Positions 17,025 through 24,874 of a stretch of DNA of 64,000 nt are shown here, one piece after another; positions within the stretch are counted from its first letter, which is position 1, and each line of letters opens with the position of its first letter. The translations under genes were made by a program, and so were the position numbers. The DNA lies in the NCBI GenBank assembly GCA_002368175.1, contig AP018172.1, forward strand, positions 3,346,001-3,410,000, written 5' to 3'. The notes under the pieces were generated by a model, which was given only the letters and a program-made list of their open reading frames with translations, was not told the origin of the DNA and ran no database searches. This stretch comes from Calothrix sp. NIES-2098. GTDB taxonomy: Bacteria; Cyanobacteriota; Cyanobacteriia; Cyanobacteriales; Nostocaceae.

Positions 17025-17055
17025 GGATGGGTTAAGTAGTAATACCAACCCATCC
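17025..17055 (+). terminator. Hairpin terminator after the first small peptide gene
   Basis: GGATGGGTT (17025-17033) and AACCCATCC (17047-17055) form a perfect 9-bp stem with a 13-nt loop, 27 bases after the stop codon. The following sequence is T-rich but broken. Confidence 0.65.
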
Positions 17056-17265
17056 TCATTTATCTAATTTGACTTCTTGATAAGGATAAACCAATAACAT
17101 ATTTCAAACTGTTGTTTCAATAAAAAAATCAAGGTTGCACTTTAAACAAAATTTAAGAAAATGTCAGGATATTTCCTTGATTCTCACGAGGCTACCAAAA
17201 GCTGATGTTGCTTATGTTTGAAGTAATCTCTGCTTGGCAGTTATATTTATAAAGGATGAAGCCAA

Positions 17266-17661
17266 ATGCAGCACATATTTCAAAGTGCTAAAAGACTAAT
17301 TTCCGTAACCCTAGTTACACTATTTCTAATTACCAGTTCTCTCCTGAGTTTCCCGGCACCAGCTAGGGCAGCAGGAGATATTGTGATTATGAAGTGTGAA
17401 TCAAACTGCGGCAATCTACCAGCATTTACTGCGGGGGTAGCTTCAGGGGCTTTAGTCACATTGATCGCTACTGGAAAAGCAGCAACTCTAGGAGGCGTTG
17501 TAGCTACTGTAGGACAAGTAGCTACAACGATCGCAGCACCAGTAGTAGGAGGGGCAGCAGTTTCACTTGTAGCTCCAGTAGCTCTAACAGCAGCTGTTGG
17601 ATATCTTGGATATCAAGCCTGGGAAGCTTATCATCATAGTCATGCACAATCTTCAGGTTAA
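17266..17661 (+). CDS. Glycine-zipper-like secreted protein with shared leader
   Basis: A 131-residue protein with a signal peptide ending PARA at about residue 35, just before AGDIVIMKC. The mature region contains a Cys pair (KCESNCG), then about 70 residues of Ala/Gly/Val-rich sequence with small-residue periodicity like glycine-zipper membrane proteins. It ends in a His-rich tail (AYHHSHAQSSG). The leader MQHIFQSAKRL copies that of the gene 270 bases upstream, so the two probably arose by duplication or share an export route. Function unknown. Confidence 0.7.
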   Translation: MQHIFQSAKRLISVTLVTLFLITSSLLSFPAPARAAGDIVIMKCESNCGNLPAFTAGVASGALVTLIATGKAATLGGVVATVGQVATTIAAPVVGGAAVSLVAPVALTAAVGYLGYQAWEAYHHSHAQSSG

Positions 17662-18567
17662 TTTAATTTCTTTATTCTGTCAGCGTAATACACATCATGC
17701 TCATTAAGTAGTGTTTTCTGCCCTCCAGTTCAGCTCTTGGGGGGCTTTGCTTTTATAACAACAATTTATTGTATGAACTCAAGTCTAGTGGCCATACAAA
17801 AATTCACTATACAAACGCGATCGCACTCCTCTACAGTCTTCCTCTGCTTCTTTGCATGAACCTCAAGCCAACTTTTTTAAGTTTTGTTATTGTTTCAATA
17901 ATCACTTTAACTTCGCTGAATATTGGATATTTTGGGTTTAATAGCACAAATATAAAAACTTATTGTTTCTCTCTTTGGCATACTTTGTATTTTAACTACT
18001 TACTTTCAAAAGCTCCCTGCTTAATGGTAAATAGGTTACAATATACAATCCTTAAGAAGTATTGACTTCTTAAATTTTTTAACTATTTATGTTGCAACTT
18101 CTGAAAAAACGTTATAAATTATTAAGTTATAGGGGAATGAATTTCATTTTGTTTGTAGCCTCAAAAACTCAATCCTACTTAATAGAGATACTGTAACTAG
18201 TTAAATTTTAAGGAAACCTTAAACAGTGCTAGCAATATATTTTTGGTAGGGAAAGCAAACATTCCATATATAAAAGTGGATTGACGCTCAATCTAAAAAT
18301 ATATTTTGCTGAAGTGCTTTAAAAGTAATATTATTGCTTAAGGTGAAAAAAATAAATTTTATTTTTCACCAATATGCTCATTGCTTAAAAGCAAAATAAC
18401 TGTCAATTAAGCTGCAAAAAACGGCAGTTACAGACATCTTTTTTAGACTTAATTATTCCCAAATTCTATTTGCTATTCAAAAAATCGTCTTTGTTATGAT
18501 CCGAATAGCAGCATAAATCAAAACGCATCTACCACACATTTACAATCCTAATGGAGTTATTTTGGCG
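17662..18567. other. Long spacer with weak ORF and flanked hairpin
   Basis: A G/C-rich inverted repeat near 17720-17745 followed by TTTGCTTTT may terminate the preceding gene. A hydrophobic frame (17769-18065, or from ATG 17856) shows no family and is not called. At 18342-18370, GGTGAAAAA pairs with TTTTTCACC, and this hairpin is bracketed by the direct repeat ATTGCTTAA at 18333-18341 and 18380-18388. The invertase promoter must lie in the last 150 bases. Confidence 0.5.
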
Positions 18568-20016
18568 ATGCAGATAAACGAATTGGTAATAGCTGAAAAT
18601 ATAGAAGAACAAGCCTGGACAGCACTAGAAAAGTCGATTCTCTATTATCAAGGTCGTCCTGTGGGGACTTTAGCCGCATACGATCCGTCTGTAGAGGCGC
18701 TGAATTACGACCAATGCTTTATCCGAGATTTTGTGTCGTCGGCTTTAATTTTTCTGCTCAAGGGTAAAACAGAAATTGTTCGCAATTTCTTAGAAGAAAC
18801 ATTAAAGTTACAGCCTAAAGAAAGAGCATTAGATGCATATAAACCGGGAAGAGGTTTAATTCCAGCTAGCTTCAAAGTTGTATCTCTCAATGGCGAGGAA
18901 TATTTAGAAGCTGATTTTGGCGAACACGCGATCGCGCGAGTTACGCCTGTGGATTCTTGTCTCTGGTGGATTATTTTGTTGCGTGCTTATGTAATTGCTA
19001 CAAAAGATTGTTCCTTAGCATATAGACCTGAATTTCAAAACGGTATCAAGTTGATTATGGAGATCTGCTTGGCGAATCGTTTTGATATGTACCCAACGCT
19101 ATTAGTTCCAGATGGCGCTTGTATGATTGACCGCCGTTTGGGTATATATGGTCATCCGCTAGAAATTCAAGTTTTATTTTATACGGCTCTGCGTGCTGCT
19201 CGTGAGTTGCTAATTTGTCAAGGTAATCAAGATATTTTCGCCGCAATTGATAACCGCTTACCTCTTTTATGCGCTCATATTCGTCAGCATTATTGGATAG
19301 ATATTAATCGCCTGAATGCAATTTATCGCTTCAAGAGTGAAGAGTATGGCAAAGGAGCAGTCAATTTATTCAATATATATGTAGACTCTCTACCCTATTA
19401 CGAATTAGATAAATGGTTGCCGAGAAAAGGAGGTTATTTAGCTGGAAATGTTGGCCCTTCACAACTAGATACGCGCTTCTTTTCCCTTGGTAATTTGATG
19501 GCGATCGTTTCTGACCTTGCAACTGAAGAACAGTCGCAAGCGATTATGACTCTCATTGAAGAACGCTGGGAAGATTTGGTGGGAGATATGCCAATGAAAA
19601 TCTGTTTCCCAGCTTTGGAAGATGAAGAGTATAGAATTGTCACTGGATGCGATCCGAAAAATATTCCTTGGTCTTATCATAATGCTGGCAGCTGGCCTGT
19701 TTTGATGTGGATGTTGGCAGCTGCGGCTGTGAAAACTAAAAAGACAGGTTTGGTGAGAAAGGCGATTGAACTTGCCCAAACACGTCTGAGCGAAGATGAA
19801 TGGCCGGAGTACTATGATGGCAAAAAAGGACGATTGATTGGCAAACAAGCGAGAAAATATCAAACTTGGTCAATTGCTGGGTTCTTATTAGCAAAAGAAC
19901 TGTTAGCTAACCCCAGTTATTTACGATTGGTGAGTTTTGATGAATTATCCCCAGAAGCAGTTTCTAGAGCTTGTGAGTTTGAAATTAGCAGTATAGATCC
20001 ATACACATCTAGATAG
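18568..20016 (+). CDS. Alkaline/neutral invertase (GH100), copy 1
   Basis: Cytosolic enzyme hydrolysing sucrose to glucose and fructose. It has the (alpha/alpha)6 GH100 fold with the conserved blocks NYDQCFIRDFV (about 46), TPVDSCLWW (about 126), DGACMIDRRLGIYGHPLEIQ (about 182) and LSEDEWPEYYDG (about 406). All candidate catalytic acids are present. The product is 482 residues from this ATG. A TTG six bases upstream has better spacing to GGAG (18553-18556) and would add two residues. It is followed by a strong terminator and a second copy of the same family. Confidence 0.93.
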   Translation: MQINELVIAENIEEQAWTALEKSILYYQGRPVGTLAAYDPSVEALNYDQCFIRDFVSSALIFLLKGKTEIVRNFLEETLKLQPKERALDAYKPGRGLIPASFKVVSLNGEEYLEADFGEHAIARVTPVDSCLWWIILLRAYVIATKDCSLAYRPEFQNGIKLIMEICLANRFDMYPTLLVPDGACMIDRRLGIYGHPLEIQVLFYTALRAARELLICQGNQDIFAAIDNRLPLLCAHIRQHYWIDINRLNAIYRFKSEEYGKGAVNLFNIYVDSLPYYELDKWLPRKGGYLAGNVGPSQLDTRFFSLGNLMAIVSDLATEEQSQAIMTLIEERWEDLVGDMPMKICFPALEDEEYRIVTGCDPKNIPWSYHNAGSWPVLMWMLAAAAVKTKKTGLVRKAIELAQTRLSEDEWPEYYDGKKGRLIGKQARKYQTWSIAGFLLAKELLANPSYLRLVSFDELSPEAVSRACEFEISSIDPYTSR

Positions 20017-20073
20017 TAGCAATGAATTTATTGCTACTAAAATAGGTTGATTGTTCGGGATAAACAATATTTT

Positions 20074-20110
20074 AAAAGCCCCTTTGTAGCTATAGGGGCT
20101 TTTATTTTTT
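20074..20110 (+). terminator. Rho-independent terminator after invertase copy 1
   Basis: AAAAGCCCCT (20074-20083) pairs with AGGGGCTTTT (20094-20103), then ATTTTTT. A strong terminator, so the two invertase genes are probably separate transcripts. Confidence 0.9.
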
Positions 20111-20337
20111 CTGCATTCCTGTCTATGATAATAATTTAAAGTAGATGTCATAAATAAATGAACTAATTTAAAAAATTAGGCTATCCTGAAAGAATAGACA
20201 ATGAAATATAGTGCTAGAGAGTGTGTGGTAAAAGCTCAGTAACTATATCTCTTTGTTACAAAGAATATTACATAAATCAAGAAAAACAAACGTATCATAT
20301 CCTGCCGAAATTCAAGAAATTGGGAGTATTTCTCGCA

Positions 20338-21753
20338 ATGGCAAGAGAGGAATTAGTATTATTTGATGACATAGATAACCAGGCATGGGAACTACTAGAA
20401 AAGTCCATTGTTTACTATCAAGGTCGCCCCATAGGTACAATCGCTGCTGGTGAGCAATTAGAAATAGCATTGAATTATGACCAATGCTTTATCAGAGATT
20501 TCGTACCCTCAGCCTTACTTTTTCTGATTAAAGGTAGGTATGATATTGTGCGTAATTTTCTCGAAGAAACGTTAAAATTACAGCCTACTGAAAATCTCTT
20601 AAATGCTTATACACCTGGTCGGGGATTGATACCAGCAAGCTTTAAAGTTATCTCAGCCGATGGACAAGAATATTTAGAAGCGGATTTTGGCGAACACACG
20701 ATCGCCAGAGTTACGCCAGTAGATTCTTGTTTATGGTGGGTGATTCTTTTATATGCCTATGTCAAAGCTACTAAAGATATAAATTTCGCCTTGCAACCAG
20801 AGTTTCAGCAGGGAATCATGTTAATAATGGAACTTTGCTTGGCGACTCGATTTGATATGTACCCAACCCTATTGGTTCCAGACGGTGCTTGTATGATTCA
20901 ACGTCGTTTGGGTATTTATGGGTATCCTTTAGAAATTCAATCTCTGTTTTATGCAGCCTTGCGTGCGGCGCGGAAACTGCTAATTTGTGCAGGCGATGAA
21001 GAAATTGTTATCGGTATAGATAATCGCTTACCTCTTTTACGAGATCATATTCGCAATCATTATTGGATAGATAGACATCGCTTAAATGTAATTTATCGCT
21101 TTAAGGGTGAAGAATATGGTCAAACAGCAGTTAATCAGTTCAATATATATGCAGATTCAATTGGCTATGCTAAGTTGGCTCTTTGGTTGCCAAAACTTGG
21201 CGGTTATTTAGCAGGTAATGTAGGGCCATCGCAACTAGATACTCGCTTCTTCTCTTTAGGAAATTTGATGGCGATTCTTTGTTCTTTAGCTAGCGATCGC
21301 CAATCACAAGCGATTATGAATATTATCGAAGAACAATGGGACGATTTAGTCGGAGAAATGCCGATGAAAATCTGTTTTCCGGCTGTAGAAAAAGAAGAGT
21401 ATAGAATTTTTACAGGTTGCGATCCGAAAAATAGACCTTGGTCTCACCATAATGGTGGCAGTTGGCCTGTTTTATTATGGTTGCTAAGTGCGGCTGCGCA
21501 AAAAACAGGTAGAACAAGTCTTGCTCACAATGCTATTGAAATAGCTCAATCCCGCCTCAGCGAAGATGAATGGCCGGAATGTTATGATGGGACAAGAGGA
21601 TTGTTAATTGGTAAACAAGCTAGAAGATATCAAACTTGGACAATTAGCGGATTTTTATTGGCAAAAGAATTGCTGCGCAATCCCGATTATTTAGAATTAA
21701 TTAGTTTTGCAGAATTTGATTTAGATAATGCTGCCCACGTGTGCGATTTGTAA
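20338..21753 (+). CDS. GH100 invertase paralogue, copy 2, altered in a conserved motif
   Basis: 471 residues, homologous to copy 1 along its full length. The start at 20338 (MAREELV) aligns with copy 1; the 39 extra residues of the longer frame do not. The block that reads CMIDRRLGIYGHPLEIQ in copy 1 and in plant enzymes reads CMIQRRLGIYGYPLEIQ here, so Asp becomes Gln and His becomes Tyr. Published work on the Anabaena enzyme places a catalytic Asp in or near this block, from memory. If it is this Asp, copy 2 may be inactive or altered. The second acidic block (SEDEWPE) is intact. Tandem duplication followed by divergence is likely. Confidence 0.88.
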   Translation: MAREELVLFDDIDNQAWELLEKSIVYYQGRPIGTIAAGEQLEIALNYDQCFIRDFVPSALLFLIKGRYDIVRNFLEETLKLQPTENLLNAYTPGRGLIPASFKVISADGQEYLEADFGEHTIARVTPVDSCLWWVILLYAYVKATKDINFALQPEFQQGIMLIMELCLATRFDMYPTLLVPDGACMIQRRLGIYGYPLEIQSLFYAALRAARKLLICAGDEEIVIGIDNRLPLLRDHIRNHYWIDRHRLNVIYRFKGEEYGQTAVNQFNIYADSIGYAKLALWLPKLGGYLAGNVGPSQLDTRFFSLGNLMAILCSLASDRQSQAIMNIIEEQWDDLVGEMPMKICFPAVEKEEYRIFTGCDPKNRPWSHHNGGSWPVLLWLLSAAAQKTGRTSLAHNAIEIAQSRLSEDEWPECYDGTRGLLIGKQARRYQTWTISGFLLAKELLRNPDYLELISFAEFDLDNAAHVCDL

Positions 21754-21759
21754 CTCTAA

Positions 21760-22413
21760 TTAAATCTTAATTTCTACAAACAAGCTGATAATTCGCTTCA
21801 TTACCTGCATAACCTCATACATTTCATTTTTCTGAGGATTAGAGAGAGTAAACTTCTTTGATAAAGAATACAAAAGTCGCTGCTGATTCAACTTGATAAA
21901 TATATAGTCTTCGCCCGTCGTTATCATTCCAAAAATCGGTGTTTCTAAGTTAGGATTTGCCATCATATAAGTTAAAGTTTGTGGCAGAGCCTGCATAACG
22001 CTGAAACCATAGCGTTTCGATTCAATTAATACTACCCATAATCTATTTTGTACTACTAAAGCATCAATAAATCCTTCTAATGTAAGTTCTTCTTCACTTC
22101 CATTTCTGATTTCGACCTTGACTAATTCCTCACTCTGCATCTTAAAAGGCGGATCGCATAAACCCATTAAATCTAGTAGTGGAGATAGCATAATAATATT
22201 GACAGTACCTTCTGTAATAGCACCATCTGCGGCATAATAGAGGTAGCGACTCTTTAGCCGATTCAAAGAGGCTTTTTCACTATCAGTCAGTTCGGGTAAA
22301 TTCTCAAACCATTCTGTAAAAAAATCAGGCTCAGAAGTCGAAGTTAAATTGAACTTAGTATGCACCTGATTTAGGTTAGTAATAGCTTTAGTAATTCCAA
22401 TTGTTTTAACCAT
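21760..22413 (-). CDS. Stand-alone restriction-endonuclease-like protein
   Basis: 217 residues resembling the N-terminal nuclease domain of type I restriction R subunits, or similar PD-(D/E)XK proteins common in cyanobacteria. A Glu in the first helix, GFIDALVV (about 118) and VVLIESKRYG (about 131) give the D-x(n)-ExK pattern of this nuclease fold. No helicase, methylase or specificity subunit is adjacent, so it is an orphan. It converges with the invertase gene with only six bases between, and it is divergent from rsmB. Confidence 0.7.
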   Translation of the reverse strand: MVKTIGITKAITNLNQVHTKFNLTSTSEPDFFTEWFENLPELTDSEKASLNRLKSRYLYYAADGAITEGTVNIIMLSPLLDLMGLCDPPFKMQSEELVKVEIRNGSEEELTLEGFIDALVVQNRLWVVLIESKRYGFSVMQALPQTLTYMMANPNLETPIFGMITTGEDYIFIKLNQQRLLYSLSKKFTLSNPQKNEMYEVMQVMKRIISLFVEIKI

Positions 22414-22528
22414 AATTTGTTGAAAACTAATCTATTAGTATAGCGACACAGCTTATCTACTTTTAAATTTAGTATAATTTTGATTCCCTAATTAGAGAAA
22501 ATTAAAATCCAACAGTTTCAAGATTTTC
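22414..22528. promoter_or_regulatory. Divergent promoter region, nuclease-like gene / rsmB
   Basis: A 115-nt AT-rich spacer between divergent starts. No clear operator is visible. Confidence 0.4.
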
Positions 22529-23881
22529 ATGGACAACCCCCGTCAAATAGCTTTTCTTGCCCTGCGAGATGTTCACAAAGGGGCTTATGCTGATGTTGCT
22601 TTAGACAAAGTTCTGCAAAAGGTTAAATTACAAGATATTGACCGTCGTTTAGTCACAGAATTAGTTTATGGCAGTGTGAGAAGGCAACGCACTCTCGACG
22701 CTTTGATTGACCAATTTGCCAAAAAGAAATCTCAACAACAACCAAAAGACCTCCGCACTATCCTACATCTGGGTTTATATCAACTTTGCTATCAAGAACG
22801 GATTCCCGCTTCTGCGGCTGTCAATACTACAGTTCAACTAGCTAAAGAAAACGGCTTTGCTGGACTTACGGGTTTTGTGAATGGTTTGTTGCGACAGTAT
22901 ATTAGGCAAGCGGGAGGTGGTGAGGGTATTCCCTTACAATTGTCAGAAAATCCTGTAGAACGCTTGGGCATTTTACACAGTTTTCCTGACTGGATTATTC
23001 AAGTATGGTTAGAACAACTCAGTTTTGCTGAAACAGAACAGTTATGTGAATGGATGAATCAATCACCAACAATCGATCTGCGCGTTAACCCGCTGCGCAC
23101 TTCTATTGATGTGGTGGAAAAGGCTTTGCAATCGGCTGATGTTTTAGTGAAGCGGCTTCCGAATTTACCCCAAGCTTTAAGATTAATTAGTAATAGCGGC
23201 CCGATTCAAAATTTACCTGGTTTTAAAGAAGGTTGGTGGGTTGTACAAGATGCTAGTGCTCAGTTGGTGAGTCATTTACTCGAGCCGCAACCAGGAGAAG
23301 CAATCGTTGATGCTTGTGCTGCACCTGGAGGGAAAACAACTCACATCGCTGAGTTGATGGTTGATAAAGGGAAAATTTGGGCTTGCGATCGCACTGCTTC
23401 CCGACTGCGCAAACTCCAAGAAAATGCACGGCGGTTAAATTTGCAATCTATTCAAATTTGTACTGGCGACAGTCGGCAATTCTTACAGTTTCAAAATACC
23501 GCAGACCGCGTATTATTAGATGCACCATGTTCTGGTTTGGGAACTTTGCACCGCCATGCTGATGCGCGTTGGCGACAGACACCAGAAAGCGTCCAAGAAC
23601 TTTCAAAACTGCAAAAGGAATTACTCGCACATACTTCAACTTTTGTGAAATCGGGTGGTGTGCTAGTCTACGCTACTTGTACGCTACATCCAGCCGAAAA
23701 TGAAGCGGTGATTTCTGAGTTTTTAGCTGAGTATCCGCATTGGCAAATAGAACCTCCTAATACTGATTCACCCTTGTTTGCCTATTCCACCCCATCAGGT
23801 TGGTGCAAAGTTTGGCCTCATCGCCAGAATATGGATGGTTTTTTTATGGTTCGCTTAAGAAAAACTAATGATTCCGAGTGA
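22529..23881 (+). CDS. rsmB: 16S rRNA (cytosine-967-C5)-methyltransferase
   Basis: SAM-dependent enzyme that methylates C967 of 16S rRNA. Residues 1-135 form a NusB-like RNA-binding domain (NPRQIAFLALRDV at the start). The C-terminal Rossmann domain has DACAAPGGKTTH near 254 (SAM site), DAPCSGLG near 331 and YATCTLHPAENE near 382. These last two contain the two cysteines of m5C enzymes (nucleophile and release Cys). 450 residues is the normal length. A TerB-like gene follows after about 57 bases. Confidence 0.94.
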   Translation: MDNPRQIAFLALRDVHKGAYADVALDKVLQKVKLQDIDRRLVTELVYGSVRRQRTLDALIDQFAKKKSQQQPKDLRTILHLGLYQLCYQERIPASAAVNTTVQLAKENGFAGLTGFVNGLLRQYIRQAGGGEGIPLQLSENPVERLGILHSFPDWIIQVWLEQLSFAETEQLCEWMNQSPTIDLRVNPLRTSIDVVEKALQSADVLVKRLPNLPQALRLISNSGPIQNLPGFKEGWWVVQDASAQLVSHLLEPQPGEAIVDACAAPGGKTTHIAELMVDKGKIWACDRTASRLRKLQENARRLNLQSIQICTGDSRQFLQFQNTADRVLLDAPCSGLGTLHRHADARWRQTPESVQELSKLQKELLAHTSTFVKSGGVLVYATCTLHPAENEAVISEFLAEYPHWQIEPPNTDSPLFAYSTPSGWCKVWPHRQNMDGFFMVRLRKTNDSE

Positions 23882-23938
23882 ATACTGGATTAGGATTGTA
23901 GGATTTAATCGAGGTTGAAATCTCCCAGAGGATGCAGC

Positions 23939-24361
23939 ATGGTTACTAATTCCAATGTGAAAAACTTAGTGAAAATCCTGATTGGTGCGGCTTGGATTGA
24001 TGGTGTAATCCAGCCGGAAGAACGGCAATACCTCCGAGAAATAGCCCAAGCCAAAGGTGTAGCTACCGATCCAGAGATTAAGCCGTGGTTGTACGAATTG
24101 GTTCCTGTTCAGCCAAAAGAATGCTATGGCTGGGTGCAAGAATATTTAGGCGATCGCCCTAGTATGGAAGATTGCGTTAGTCTGATTGAAGCGATTAGTG
24201 GTTTAATTTACAGCGACGGCGACGTTGCGATCGAGGAAGCAAGACTCCTGACCAAATTACAGGAGATTTCCAAAGCCAGTGAATCAACCCAATCAGCCCA
24301 TACTGCTTTGCTCAAACAAATTCAAAAGCTTTATCGGCGTTGGGTTGAAGTTCAAAACTAA
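23939..24361 (+). CDS. TerB-family protein
   Basis: 140 residues from the ATG at 23939. AGAGGA at 23927-23932 gives a good ribosome-binding site, so an earlier in-frame TTG at 23915 is rejected. The sequence (ILIGAAWIDGVIQPEERQYL, later YSDGDVAIEEARLLTKL) shows the paired acidic helices of the TerB/DjlA-like alpha-helical fold, which binds metal in tellurite-resistance TerB. The cyanobacterial role is unknown. It lies downstream of rsmB and is probably co-transcribed. No other ter gene is nearby. Confidence 0.75.
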   Translation: MVTNSNVKNLVKILIGAAWIDGVIQPEERQYLREIAQAKGVATDPEIKPWLYELVPVQPKECYGWVQEYLGDRPSMEDCVSLIEAISGLIYSDGDVAIEEARLLTKLQEISKASESTQSAHTALLKQIQKLYRRWVEVQN

Positions 24362-24390
24362 CAGAGATTTATGATTGTTGATTTGATCGG

Positions 24391-24406
24391 ACGCGGTAAA
24401 CCGCGC
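24391..24406. terminator. GC-rich hairpin between convergent genes
   Basis: CGCGGT-AA-ACCGCG at 24392-24405 is a short perfect hairpin between the convergent TerB-like and psb35-like genes. It lacks a T-tract, and it also resembles a widespread cyanobacterial repeat word, so the terminator role is uncertain. Confidence 0.35.
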
Positions 24407-24454
24407 CTGTTGATGATTTTAAAATTTGATAATTTAATTCAGCTTCATCAGAGC

Positions 24455-24679
24455 TTATGACTTCGGTTCGCCCACACCCGGAGTCTCTTCTTTTTCAACT
24501 TTGGGCACAAAGTCAGGACGCTCTTTGCTTTCCCAACCGGGTGGACGCTTAGAGTTGTACCAGGCGATTGAACCAATGGTGACAGCAGCAATAAAACCAA
24601 ATACGTAAACAAAGGTAAAAGCAAAAGGAAAATGTGGTGCATTCGCTGCTTCTGCTGCCGTCTGCATGAATAAAAGCAT
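24455..24679 (-). CDS. Probable photosystem II assembly protein Psb35
   Basis: 74 residues with one transmembrane helix (about 18-40, FAFTFVYVFGFIAAVTIGS) and a charged, Pro/Glu-rich cytoplasmic tail containing WYNSKRPPGWESKERPDF. This is a highly conserved cyanobacterial small protein. I recognise it, from memory of the family, as the Ssl2148 type named Psb35, which associates with CP47 modules and high-light-inducible proteins. An overlapping frame on the same strand is a shadow. It is monocistronic. The name is tentative; its identity as a conserved one-helix protein is firm. Confidence 0.65.
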   Translation of the reverse strand: MLLFMQTAAEAANAPHFPFAFTFVYVFGFIAAVTIGSIAWYNSKRPPGWESKERPDFVPKVEKEETPGVGEPKS

Positions 24680-24874
24680 GAGTATATTCTCCTAATCTAG
24701 GTAACACTGCTTATCACACTATAAAACGAGCGTAGCACCTAACATCCCCCCCTAGTTTGAACCCTGGAAGATTAGTTGCCTAAGGTTAAAAAATAATGCG
24801 ACAAACTTAGGGGCAGGGAAACCCCACCCTTGACGACAATCCTTGAACAAATCATCTCAAAAATGCGATCGCTC

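Noticed and set aside
17769..18065. Hydrophobic 98-residue frame downstream of the small peptide gene
   Set aside because: TTG start without support, no family, atypical composition. Kept as a possible but uncalled frame.
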